Below are positions 23,906 to 31,635 of a DNA stretch of 32,185 nucleotides, piece by piece. Numbering within the stretch: position 1 is the stretch's first letter; each line of letters begins with the position of its first letter. The position numbers and the translations under genes were made by a program. Source of the stretch: Peptoclostridium sp. GTDB taxonomy: Bacteria; Bacillota; Clostridia; Peptostreptococcales; Peptostreptococcaceae. The notes under the pieces were generated by a model. The model ran no database searches, had not been told where the DNA came from, and worked only from the letters and a program-made list of their open reading frames with translations. Where the stretch lies: contig NZ_WXFG01000014.1 in the NCBI RefSeq assembly GCF_009881055.1, positions 1 through 32,185 of the forward strand, read 5' to 3'.

Positions 23906-24760
23906 ATGACAAAAAATCACGTTCTTAACAGGATAAAGGAGAATTATCAGGATTTCACGAACAGCCAAAAAAAGATAGGCTCATATATCCATTCAAACTA
24001 CAGGAAAGTGATATATATGACAGCGCTCGAACTGGCAAAGGAGCTTGATGTGAGCGATGCCACCATAATAAGGTTTGCAAGGAGCATGGGCTTTTCAAAT
24101 TTTTCAGAGCTGCGGGATGCCATCAGGAACGAAATAAGCATATATGACGCTCCTCATGAAAGGCTCTCGAGAAGTTTAGAATTTGAAGAAGATGCGGATT
24201 CACTGCTGTTGCAAGCCGCAAAAAACGACTTTTCGTGCCATGAGCATTTCTACAACAACATCGACTATGCCCTCATAGACGCCGCAGCAGAAGAAATTGG
24301 AGCCGCCGAAACCATCCATATAGTAGGAATAGGAACGGACATGGTGGTCGCCTTGTTCCTGGAATGGTATCTCACTCAGATGGGCTTTAGAACGGTTTGC
24401 TATACAGACGGAGGCTTTGGATTTGCCAACAAGTTTTCGGCTGTAAAATCGACCGACCTTGTGATAATGTGCTGCACGCCGAGGCACCTCAAGGATGAGA
24501 AGAGAGCCTTGAAAACCGCCAGGTCAAAAGATGCCCGAATAGTCACCCTGACTACTCCAAGAGCTGTTGATATTATGGCTCTGAGCGATATTAGCCTCAC
24601 TGTAGAGACAAAGAGCAACGAATTCTTGAATTCGTATGTCACGTATATGGGCCTATGCAATCTTATTCTCATAAGAGTGCTTGAAAAAGACAGGAACAGG
24701 ATAGTGAAAAAACTCGAGGAAAATTCCTCTGTTATGAATGAATTTGACCTCTTTGATTAA
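23906..24760 (+). CDS. MurR/RpiR family transcriptional regulator
   Basis: A 284-residue regulator with an N-terminal RpiR helix-turn-helix (about 1-78; MTALELAKELDVSDATIIRFARSMGFSNFSEL, broken here for description only by its position 38-70) and a C-terminal SIS domain (about 120-250; IHIVGIGTDMVVAL and VIMCCTPRHL) that normally senses a phosphosugar or related ligand. GAGG lies eight bases before ATG 23906. It faces away from the P1 peptidase across a region with two probable operator copies, and is the likely repressor of the peptidase. The SIS serine-rich phosphate loop is not clear (GIGTD rather than GSGSS), so the ligand may not be a sugar phosphate. Confidence 0.93.
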   Translation: MTKNHVLNRIKENYQDFTNSQKKIGSYIHSNYRKVIYMTALELAKELDVSDATIIRFARSMGFSNFSELRDAIRNEISIYDAPHERLSRSLEFEEDADSLLLQAAKNDFSCHEHFYNNIDYALIDAAAEEIGAAETIHIVGIGTDMVVALFLEWYLTQMGFRTVCYTDGGFGFANKFSAVKSTDLVIMCCTPRHLKDEKRALKTARSKDARIVTLTTPRAVDIMALSDISLTVETKSNEFLNSYVTYMGLCNLILIRVLEKDRNRIVKKLEENSSVMNEFDLFD

Positions 24761-24773
24761 CTCAATCATCTGC

Positions 24774-24831
24774 AAAAAGAGTACAGCTGCTTGAATTAAA
24801 ATCCAGTAATTCAAACAGCTGCACTCTTTTT
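24774..24831 (+). terminator. Bidirectional terminator between RpiR and methyltransferase genes
   Basis: AAAGAGT, CAGCTG and TTGAATT on the left pair with AATTCAA, CAGCTG and ACTCTTT on the right around a ten-base loop. A T-run follows on the + strand and an A-rich run allows use from the minus strand. Confidence 0.88.
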
Positions 24832-24854
24832 TATGTTGTCAGATATTTTTTAAT

Positions 24855-25430
24855 TTAACCTTTTATGGCGCTCACCCAGTAGAATTTCTCGGATATATCT
24901 CCCTTGCCTGATACTGCAAAACCGCAGTCACCCAAAAGACTTTCAAGCTCATCCTGCGATATCCTCACTTCCGGCGGCGGCCCCTGCTCCATCTTGAGCT
25001 TTTTCCATTCAATTATTGCCAGCTTTCCTCCAGGCCTAAGCATATGGTTTATTGCCTCAAGCAGCCTTTTCCTCTCGTCCACCTCGTGGAGCACGTTTGA
25101 AATCAGGCAGAAATCTACAGCTTCAGCTTTCACTGGAAATTCATACTGTGTGGAAAGCAGCGCCTCAAGATTCAGAATTCCTTCTTTCTTCGCCCTTGAT
25201 GTCAGTTCCTCAAGCATAGCTTCCGATATGTCAAACGCATATACCCTGCCTGAAGGGCCAACTATCTGCGCCGCGCTCAAAGAGAAAAAACCTATGCCGC
25301 AGCCTATATCGGCTGCAATATCACCTTCCCTAAGGCCCATCCTTTTGAGGGTCTCAAGCGGCGGCATCTCTTTTCTTCGCTCCGGGCTGTCCAGCTTTTT
25401 CATCATTTTTTCATCGAATATGTGTGCCAT
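24855..25430 (-). CDS. Class I SAM-dependent methyltransferase
   Basis: A 191-residue methyltransferase. Motif I is ADIGCGIGFFSL (about 40-50), an acidic residue ends beta-2 (VYAFDIS), motif IV lies around AVDFCLISNVLHEV, and LRPGGKLAIIEWKK follows as the UbiE/Methyltransf_11 post-motif. The substrate is unknown; small Firmicute proteins of this kind have diverse targets. AAAGGAG lies seven bases before ATG 25430, and an extended -10 (TGCTAGAAT) is seen at about 25476-25484. It lies alone between a strong terminator and the end of the ABC operon. Confidence 0.88.
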   Translation of the reverse strand: MAHIFDEKMMKKLDSPERRKEMPPLETLKRMGLREGDIAADIGCGIGFFSLSAAQIVGPSGRVYAFDISEAMLEELTSRAKKEGILNLEALLSTQYEFPVKAEAVDFCLISNVLHEVDERKRLLEAINHMLRPGGKLAIIEWKKLKMEQGPPPEVRISQDELESLLGDCGFAVSGKGDISEKFYWVSAIKG

Positions 25431-25475
25431 AATTTGCTCCTTTGAAATCTCGATTTTGCTGTTTCACTTTTGAAT

Positions 25476-25484
25476 ATTCTAGCA
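25476..25484 (-). promoter_or_regulatory. Extended -10 promoter of the methyltransferase gene
   Basis: The minus strand reads TGCTAGAAT, an extended -10 element. The -35 position is poor. The spacing to the ATG is about 45 bases. Confidence 0.45.
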
Positions 25485-25521
25485 CATATCTCTGAATAAT
25501 TACCTGCTTATTTTTTGGCTT

Positions 25522-26763
25522 CTATTCGTATCTAAGTGCCTCAATAGGATCCATTTTAGCTGCCTTGTTGGCAGGATATATGCCGAAGAAAATGCCGACT
25601 CCGCATGAAAACGAAACCGCAATAACTACTGTCATCATGTTGACAAGGCCAGATATGCCCATTATGTTTCCGGCTATGGCCGCAGCGCCCACTCCAAGGA
25701 GCGTTCCCGCAAGCCCTCCTATGCCCGAGATAATCATTGATTCCACAAGGAACTGCAGGAGTATGCTCCTTTTGGTGGCTCCTATGGCCTTCCTTATGCC
25801 TATCTCCCGCGTCCTTTCAGTAACAGACACCAGCATTATGTTCATTATTCCTATTCCGCCTACAAGCAAAGATATGGCTGCTATAGCCCCGATTACTGCC
25901 GAAACCACGCCCAGCACGCTGTCAAGCTGCTGCATCTGCTCCTTGGCGCTCATTCCGATGTAAATGTCTTCATCTGGCTTTTCCCCCCTCAGCTTGCTCT
26001 TTTCGACATAGGACACTATCCTGTCGGTTACGGCATCTACATCCTCAGTTCGCTTAACTATGGCTTCGAACGCGCTGTATTTGCCTGTCGAGTTGAGCAT
26101 CGCCCTTAGAGTTGTTATCGGGCAATAGAGGTAAGTTGAAGGAGTTCCCCCTAGAGACTGGTTGAGCTGCTCGAATATCGACTCCGGCCTTTCGTATATG
26201 CCTATTACCGTGAATCCCGCGCGCCTCCCCCCCATTTCCACGTATAGTCGCTTGCCCAGCGCGTTTTCGCCCTTGAAGGCCGCCTGTGCAAGCTTCTTGT
26301 CTATGATTGCCACGCTTCTTTGAGACTTCAGGTCGCTGTCTCTGAGAAATCTTCCTTTTGTAAGATTCAAAATTTCTATCTGATCATAGTTGTCATAGAC
26401 GCCCTGAAGGCTTACATTTTCGATTGAGCCAGCCGTCTTCACCTTCCCCTGCATGTATTCCACGGGGCTTGCAGCAGTTATGTCGCTTGAAAAGACCTTG
26501 CCTATAGTCTTGATCTCTTCATCGGTGAATCCATCCCGCATAATATCTGTATCTTCATTTTGCCAGTTTACCGTGATGTATATCCTGTTGACACCGAAGC
26601 TCTGGAATTCACTTCCAATCTTCTCCTGACTGCCTTGGCCGAGAGCCATAATTGTTATTACTGACGCTATGCCTATTATTATTCCCAGCATTGTGAGGAA
26701 GGATCTCATCTTATTGGCCCATATGCTCGCAACTGCCACTCTGAATATTTCAATAATGTTCAT
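25522..26763 (-). CDS. MacB-type ABC transporter permease
   Basis: A 413-residue FtsX/MacB-like permease with the standard layout: TM1 (about 17-39), a large MacB periplasmic-core domain outside (about 45-245), then three helices (about 275-300, 325-350 and 365-385). The last loop carries TERTREIGIRKAIGATKRSI, the coupling helix facing the ATPase, and the end shows GIYPANKAAKMDPIEALRYE, typical of MacB. It works with the adjacent ATPase and adaptor to export peptides, drugs or lipid-linked molecules. The start is ATG 26763 after AAGGGGTGA; a TTG six codons upstream would overlap the ATPase. Only four bases separate it from the ATPase stop. Confidence 0.95.
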   Translation of the reverse strand: MNIIEIFRVAVASIWANKMRSFLTMLGIIIGIASVITIMALGQGSQEKIGSEFQSFGVNRIYITVNWQNEDTDIMRDGFTDEEIKTIGKVFSSDITAASPVEYMQGKVKTAGSIENVSLQGVYDNYDQIEILNLTKGRFLRDSDLKSQRSVAIIDKKLAQAAFKGENALGKRLYVEMGGRRAGFTVIGIYERPESIFEQLNQSLGGTPSTYLYCPITTLRAMLNSTGKYSAFEAIVKRTEDVDAVTDRIVSYVEKSKLRGEKPDEDIYIGMSAKEQMQQLDSVLGVVSAVIGAIAAISLLVGGIGIMNIMLVSVTERTREIGIRKAIGATKRSILLQFLVESMIISGIGGLAGTLLGVGAAAIAGNIMGISGLVNMMTVVIAVSFSCGVGIFFGIYPANKAAKMDPIEALRYE

Positions 26764-26767
26764 ATTC

Positions 26768-27451
26768 TCACCCCTTAGCAACAGGCACGTCTTTAACTAT
26801 CACGCCGTCCCGAAAGCTTATGGCCCTCTTGCAGTATTGCGCGATTTCCATCTCGTGGGTTACTATTATTATCGTCTTGCCCTCCTCGTTGAGCCTTGTG
26901 AAAAGCTCCATTATCTCCTCGCCCGACTTAGTGTCAAGGTTGCCGGTGGGTTCGTCCGCGAGTATTATTGAGGGATCGTTAGCAAGCGCCCTTGCTATGG
27001 CAACTCTCTGCCTTTGTCCGCCCGACAGCTCGCTGGGCACATGGTCGGCCCTGTCTGAAAGACCTACCTTTGCAAGCAGCTCGAGCGCCTTTTGTCTCAT
27101 TGTCCCCCTCTTTTCTCCGGCGTAAACCATTGGAAGCTCTACATTCTTGAGTGCCGATGTTCTGGCAAGCAGGTTGAAGGACTGGAACACAAAGCCTATG
27201 CTCCTGTTCCTTATATGCGCGAGTTTGTTTTCCGAAAGCTCGCTTACATCCATTCCATCAAGCAGATAGCCACCTGCGCTCGGCCTGTCGAGGCAGCCTA
27301 TTATATTCATAAGCGTCGACTTCCCCGAGCCGGAAGGCCCCATTATTGCGACAAACTCTCCGTCCTTTATATGGAGATTTATCTCTTTTAGCGCCTCTAC
27401 TCGTATTTTACCTGTTTCATATACCTTGCTTATGCCTTCGAGCTTTATCAT
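26768..27451 (-). CDS. MacB/LolD-type ABC transporter ATP-binding protein
   Basis: A 227-residue ATPase with all catalytic motifs: Walker A GPSGSGKST, Q-loop FVFQ, signature LSGGQRQR, Walker B IILADEP, D-loop and H-loop IVTHE. The LolD-like IIGCLDRPSAG and ADEPTGNLDTKSG marks place it in the MacB/LolD/FtsE group. Its ATG overlaps the adaptor stop by four bases (ATGA), and the permease follows four bases later, so the three are one operon and probably one complex at the membrane. Confidence 0.97.
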   Translation of the reverse strand: MIKLEGISKVYETGKIRVEALKEINLHIKDGEFVAIMGPSGSGKSTLMNIIGCLDRPSAGGYLLDGMDVSELSENKLAHIRNRSIGFVFQSFNLLARTSALKNVELPMVYAGEKRGTMRQKALELLAKVGLSDRADHVPSELSGGQRQRVAIARALANDPSIILADEPTGNLDTKSGEEIMELFTRLNEEGKTIIIVTHEMEIAQYCKRAISFRDGVIVKDVPVAKG

Positions 27452-28692
27452 TTCTGCTCACCCTTTATCCTCACCTTCATGCCGTCCTTGAATGTTTCAT
27501 CAGGATTGCTGGCCAATTCATCGCCTGCCTTCAGCAAAGAGGATTTGACTTCCACTTTAAGATCTCCTTCTATGCCCAGCTCCACAAAAATCTCCTTGAG
27601 CTTGCCGCCTTCAATCCTGTATACATAGTATTTGCCGTCGCTCTTTTGAAGCAGAGCCTCGTATGGCACTACTAGCGCATCCTTCTTTTCTCCCGTGACT
27701 ATGTCGACGTCCGCCGAAAAGCCAGTCTTTATTCCAGCCGGCGGATCGATTATGTCCAGCTTGACTAGCACGCTCTTTTCAGTCTGTGTCCCCTCAGCCA
27801 GCGCACTTGGAGCAATATATGACACGGCTCCCTTAAGCTCGCTTTCAGGGAACGCATCGCCTGTGATTATAGCCTCCTGGCCCAGCCTGATCTTGTGTAT
27901 TTCAAACTGGCTCACATTCGCCTGGACTTGAAGCTTGTCAAGATTATGCACGACAAACATCGGCTTTTGGAGCCTTGCCTCGATTCCCACCTTGCAGTTG
28001 GCATATACCACAGTACCGCCTACAGGGCTTGTGAGGACCGCATCTTCATACTGCTTCTGGGCAAGCTCTAGAGCCAGCCTTTGCTTTTCTACCTGCATCT
28101 CCTTTATCTTTCTGGCGCTTCCGCTCTTTTCCTCCTGGATGTCGTTTAGAGCCACATCGTATGCGTTCTTGGCTGACATATGGCTCTTTTGAGCGTCGTC
28201 CAGCTCCTTTTTGCTTACGGCGCCGTTGTCGTAAAGACCCGACATTTTTTCGTAGTCACTCCTTGCGCTTTCGTATTCCAGCCGCCTGCTGTCAGCCTCC
28301 TTCTCAAGCCTGTACAAGGCCGAGCCCTCTATGCTTTCACTGAGCTCCCTTTTTGCAATATCAAGGTCCACCCTTGCCGAATCCAACCTCGTCCTGAGCA
28401 CGTCCGTCTCAAGTTCTGCGAGCATCTGTCCCTTGCTCACCCGGTCGCCCTCTTTGACATAAACCGCCTTGACGGCGTCTTCAAGCTCAGAGTTTATCTC
28501 GGCCTCGTCGCCTGACCTTATTGTGCCGCTTAGTATTACGTCAGCTGTTATTTTTGTTTTCTCCACCTGCAGTTTGTCAACCTCAAGAGTCGCACCCTCC
28601 GAATTCATTTTAAACATGACAAATGCCGCCATTCCCACTGCCAGTACGGCCGCTGCTATTATAATGAATTTCTTGCTTTTGAACCTGCCCAC
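27448..28692 (-). CDS. HlyD/MacA-type membrane-fusion adaptor
   Basis: A 414-residue periplasmic-adaptor-type protein. An N-terminal membrane anchor (about 9-27) is followed by a half-lipoyl motif (VKEGDRVSKGQMLAELE), a coiled-coil hairpin (about 110-215), the second lipoyl half (VLTSPVGGTVVYANCKVG), beta-barrel and membrane-proximal regions. In a Gram-positive-type cell it would act outside the membrane with the MacB-like ATPase and permease encoded next. The start is GTG 28692 with GGAGG seven bases upstream. First gene of the operon and divergent from a GerMN lipoprotein. Compare the adaptor half of the chimera at 11650-14022. Confidence 0.95.
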   Translation of the reverse strand: MGRFKSKKFIIIAAAVLAVGMAAFVMFKMNSEGATLEVDKLQVEKTKITADVILSGTIRSGDEAEINSELEDAVKAVYVKEGDRVSKGQMLAELETDVLRTRLDSARVDLDIAKRELSESIEGSALYRLEKEADSRRLEYESARSDYEKMSGLYDNGAVSKKELDDAQKSHMSAKNAYDVALNDIQEEKSGSARKIKEMQVEKQRLALELAQKQYEDAVLTSPVGGTVVYANCKVGIEARLQKPMFVVHNLDKLQVQANVSQFEIHKIRLGQEAIITGDAFPESELKGAVSYIAPSALAEGTQTEKSVLVKLDIIDPPAGIKTGFSADVDIVTGEKKDALVVPYEALLQKSDGKYYVYRIEGGKLKEIFVELGIEGDLKVEVKSSLLKAGDELASNPDETFKDGMKVRIKGEQK

Positions 28693-28834
28693 GCTAGCAC
28701 CTCCATTTTTTCATCATAAGAAATCTATACCCTTTACAAAAAAATCAATTCAAAATTATGGCTTTGCAGGGGCTTATAATGGGTATCTTGAAAATAGGAT
28801 TACTACCATAATTGTAAACGGGAAGGTGATATTT

Positions 28835-29875
28835 ATGAAAAGAATGATTCTGCTGCTGTGCACGCTTTTGCCGCTTGTATTTTCAGTCGGCTGCGACAAC
28901 GACAATAACGGCGGAAACGGCACTGAGCCTCCTGCTCCTCTGAAAGTAGAGGACTACTATCCGGCAAATGAAAACACTCACTATGTATACGAAGGCATGG
29001 GGAACGAATATGCTTCATATGACGTATATGTCGACTACGCCTCAGACGGCAAAATCCAGCAGAGAGTCGACAACGGCGGCACTGTAATGGCTAATGTCCT
29101 GGAGATTAAGGACGGCAAGCTTACAAAGGTGTTCTCAAGAGGCGAAGTTTACTACAGGGAGAATTTCCTGAATTCAAAGGAAGGCAAAGAAGAGATACTT
29201 CTCATGGAACCTCTTGAAAAGGGTACGACTTGGACGCTGCCGGACTCCAGAGTGAGCACTATAACTGGAACCTCAGTAAAGATTGACACCCCTTCGGGAA
29301 GCTATGAGGCTATCGAGGTCACGACAGAAAGCCAGTACGACAAGATAATTGCTTACTACGCCAAGGATGTAGGCCTGGTCAAGTCGGTTTTCGAATCTGA
29401 AGGCACTGAGGTCACCTCAACGCTCGAAAAGATTGAAAAAAACGTACCTTTTAAGCAAAGAATAAGCTTCTACTATCCTAATATCGATGACAACAAGATT
29501 TACTACAAGGAGAAGGAAGTAAGCTTCAGGACTAACGACGTGACAAGAAATGTTCTTGCGGAGGTCTACAAGGAAGAAGCGCCCGCAGGCACAGGAAGGG
29601 TTTTTTCACCAAATACGAAGATCAACAGTCTCTACCTCAACAAGGACGGCATGGTTTACATAGACCTTAACCGCGAGTTCCTGAGTGAGATGAACGCAGG
29701 GGCAGGCTATGAGAGCATGATACTAGACAGCATAGCGGACACCTTCGGACGTTACTACAACTCTCAAAAAGTCATACTAACAATCAACGGGGGACTCTAC
29801 GAATCGGGCCATATCGCTCTTCAAAAGGGGGAATATCTGGAGGCCAATTATGAGGATGCTGTCGAAATCAAATAA
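28835..29875 (+). CDS. GerMN-domain lipoprotein
   Basis: A 346-residue lipoprotein: a signal peptide with the lipobox FSVGC, a polar linker rich in Asn and Gly, a middle domain (about 35-190), and a C-terminal GerMN (sporulation/germination-type) domain (about 205-330; VSFRTNDVTRNVL, INSLYLNKDGMVYIDLN, IADTFGRYY and VILTINGG). GerMN domains occur in GerM and other envelope proteins. AAGGTG lies six bases before ATG 28835; the frame is open upstream, but those residues overlap the divergent adaptor gene and are not real. It precedes the DHFR-like gene by 30 bases, so the two are probably one unit. Its link to sporulation is not shown here. Confidence 0.9.
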   Translation: MKRMILLLCTLLPLVFSVGCDNDNNGGNGTEPPAPLKVEDYYPANENTHYVYEGMGNEYASYDVYVDYASDGKIQQRVDNGGTVMANVLEIKDGKLTKVFSRGEVYYRENFLNSKEGKEEILLMEPLEKGTTWTLPDSRVSTITGTSVKIDTPSGSYEAIEVTTESQYDKIIAYYAKDVGLVKSVFESEGTEVTSTLEKIEKNVPFKQRISFYYPNIDDNKIYYKEKEVSFRTNDVTRNVLAEVYKEEAPAGTGRVFSPNTKINSLYLNKDGMVYIDLNREFLSEMNAGAGYESMILDSIADTFGRYYNSQKVILTINGGLYESGHIALQKGEYLEANYEDAVEIK

Positions 29876-29905
29876 GCAAATATGTATTCAGGAGTGATCT
29901 TTTAA

Positions 29906-30439
29906 ATGGACAGGAAAAGAAAGGTGATTCTGTATATTGCCCAGAGCCTGGATGGCTTCATTGCTGATGAAAACGGCGGAATAGAGTGGCTTTCTGTTGT
30001 TGAAAGGCCCGGTGAGGATTACGGCTATGGAGAATTCATAAAGAACATAGACACGGTCATAATGGGGCGCCGCACCTATGAAACGCTGCTTTCCTTTAAA
30101 ATCGAGTTTCCGCACAAGGATATGGTGTGCTACGTGATGTCAACAACCTTGGAGGGCATCAATCCGGATGTCGAGTTCTTCAACGGAGACATAGGTGACC
30201 TTATCAGAATGCTTGAGCAAGAAGACGGGAAGGACATTTTCATCGACGGCGGCTCGGAGGTCGTAAGAGAGCTAAGGGAGAGGGACTTGATTGACGAGTA
30301 CATCATATCGATTATTCCTATAATGATTGGAAAAGGCACGAGACTATTTAGGGATACTTCAAACCGCAGACAGCTGAAACTTGTGGAGAGCAAGGTTTTT
30401 GAATCAGGGCTTGTGCAGGTCAGGTATGAGAAAGCTTAG
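29906..30439 (+). CDS. Dihydrofolate reductase-like (RibD C-terminal family) protein
   Basis: A 177-residue protein of the RibD-C/YyaP group, a DHFR fold whose members mostly have unknown reductase substrates. Family motifs: ILYIAQSLDGFIADENGGIEWL at the start, DTVIMGRRTYE, FIDGGSEVVREL and the PIMIGKGTRLF stretch. AGGAG is 11-12 bases before ATG 29906. It follows the GerMN lipoprotein closely. It is unlikely to be the cell's true DHFR, because the usual folate-binding residues are not preserved in this group. Confidence 0.9.
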   Translation: MDRKRKVILYIAQSLDGFIADENGGIEWLSVVERPGEDYGYGEFIKNIDTVIMGRRTYETLLSFKIEFPHKDMVCYVMSTTLEGINPDVEFFNGDIGDLIRMLEQEDGKDIFIDGGSEVVRELRERDLIDEYIISIIPIMIGKGTRLFRDTSNRRQLKLVESKVFESGLVQVRYEKA

Positions 30440-30459
30440 CTATAGCATGCTTAGCGCGA

Positions 30460-30662
30460 GCATGATTGAATCTGTGAAATATCCGCCATTTCTGCTCGCT
30501 TTTTAGATTTTCTGCGGCTCGCGCGTCATCTCATTGGGAATTTCGAAAACTCGCTTTGCTCAGACAGTTCGAAATTCTTTCAATTCGACTCCTTGCTTCA
30601 CCGGAAAATCTATAAAAATCTCGCTAAGAAATGAGCTTGATATTTCTTCAGATTCATAATGC
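30460..30662. repeat. 203-bp imperfect palindromic element (MITE- or REP-like)
   Basis: The arms pair almost end to end. GCAT..AT..GAATCTG and AAATATC at the left end (30460-30482) match GATATTT..CAGATTC..AT..GC at the right end. CATTTCT, a CGCTTTTTAGATTTTC-type stretch (30487-30512) matches GAAAATCT..AAAAA..AGAAATG (30604-30633). GAATTTCGAA (30538-30547) faces TTCGAAATTC (30568-30577) around a 20-base loop. It contains no ORF. No flanking target duplication is seen. It fills most of the 313-base gap between the DHFR-like gene and the truncated ATPase gene. Confidence 0.75.
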
Positions 30663-30678
30663 GAAACAAGAAAACACA

Positions 30679-30738
30679 AAGAAAAAAACCCCAAAAAGGG
30701 ATAGAGGCATTCTATAGTATAGAAAACCCCTATCCCTT
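30679..30738 (-). terminator. Strong terminator of the truncated ATPase unit
   Basis: AAAAAGGGATAG (30683-30694) pairs with CTATCCCTT (30730-30738), with an inner TTCTATA/TATAGAA hairpin. On the minus strand the stem is followed by TTTTTGGGG and TTTTTTT. It remains intact although the gene it serves is damaged. Confidence 0.85.
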
Positions 30739-30752
30739 CTGTATTGTTCTGC

Positions 30753-31196
30753 TTATTCCTTATTGAAAAGCAATGTTAGTATGTCTGCCTTCAGGTTGTT
30801 GAATTCGGGATTCTTCATCAAGGACTTGTCAACTTCACTGTCTATGTCTTCCCTGCCCGTCTTTTTTATCTTGAGACCGTAGCCTATGTTGTCTCTTACG
30901 CTCAGCCAGTCAAAAAGAGCAGACGTCTGGAAAACCATCCCTCTTTCCGGTGACGGACCGCTTATCGGCAAGTTTTCATGGAGCACCTCTCCGCTGTAAT
31001 CTTTATCAAAGCCCGCTACAACTCCAAGCATAGTCGATTTGCCGCAGCCGCTGGGACCGACTATTCTTATGATCTCCCCCATCACTGCATCGAGTGATAT
31101 GTCCTTTATTACATCAGTTGCCATATCTTGCCCTGGATTTTCAAAGCTTTTGCTAAGGCTTTTTATTGTCAAAATCGGTGTTTGCCGGCTATCCAT
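30753..31196 (-). pseudogene. Internally deleted SsuB/TauB-type ABC ATPase
   Basis: A 147-residue ORF with the N-terminal half of a nitrate/sulfonate/taurine-type ATPase: Walker A GPSGCGKST, the PERGMVFQ Q-loop and WLSVRDNIGYGL. It then jumps, after DSEVDKSL, straight to a C-terminal tail (MKNPEFNNLKADILTLLF) typical of the family's end. The signature LSGGQ, Walker B and H-loop are absent, so about 90-100 residues have been lost in frame. Such a protein could not hydrolyse ATP normally. Its ATG overlaps the stop of the preceding chimeric fragment and has no ribosome site of its own. Confidence 0.8.
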
Positions 31197-31501
31197 TTTT
31201 CATGTCAAAAAAGTCAATGCGCTTTAGGGTGACGTCCTTGTTTATGTCGAGACCCGCCATTTGCAGCGTTTCCATAAGCAGTATGTGGTGCATTGTCCCC
31301 GGCACATAGCCTATCGACGCCCAAACCTTGCCCCTGTTGCCTGCAACTTCTTTGGCTACCTTCCCTGGCGCATTCGCCGAGCTTTTCGGCGGTCTCAGAA
31401 TCCGGGTCAATTCCAAGCAGGTCAATAATCATCTGCCTGTCCAGTTCTTCGCCACTCAGCGCTGCGTACATTGCTTTTTCAATGGTCTCTTCTATATTCA
31501 A
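31189..31501 (-). pseudogene. Chimeric frameshifted remnant: radical-SAM-like head joined to SBP fragment
   Basis: From TTG 31501 (GGAGG eight bases upstream) a frame reads NIEETIEKAMYAALSGEELD and onwards to AEKLGECARE, resembling the N-terminal helical region of biotin-synthase-like radical SAM enzymes. One extra base at about 31360 then shifts the frame. The other frame continues VAKEVAGNRGKVWASIG, and joins YVPGTMHHILLMETLQMAGL and the DVTLKRIDFFDM of a nitrate/sulfonate-type substrate-binding protein, ending KNG-stop. No CxxxCxxC cluster motif survives. The radical-SAM label is tentative; the SBP match is better. Two genes seem to have been joined near the shared SIG, then truncated. Confidence 0.6.
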
Positions 31502-31601
31502 AATTGGAACCTCCATGTATGTAGTGCTCTGACATATCAATTGGCAGACATACCCATTCTAGATTCTCATACAAGATATAGTCAAATAGATATTGATTAT
31601 C

Positions 31602-31629
31602 AAAAAGGCACTGGTGATTCGCAGTGCCG
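31602..31629 (-). terminator. Terminator after the rhodanese gene
   Basis: GGCACTG (31607-31613) pairs with CAGTGCC (31622-31628) around an eight-base loop; TTTTTG follows on the minus strand. It begins seven bases after the TAG that ends the rhodanese if TGA 31762 is read through. Its position supports that longer reading. Confidence 0.8.
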
Positions 31630-31635
31630 GTTAAA

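Noticed and set aside
28469..28834. N-terminal extension of the GerMN lipoprotein.
   Set aside because: It overlaps the divergent adaptor gene and its translation has no signal peptide. The ATG at 28835 has a ribosome site followed by a lipobox signal sequence.
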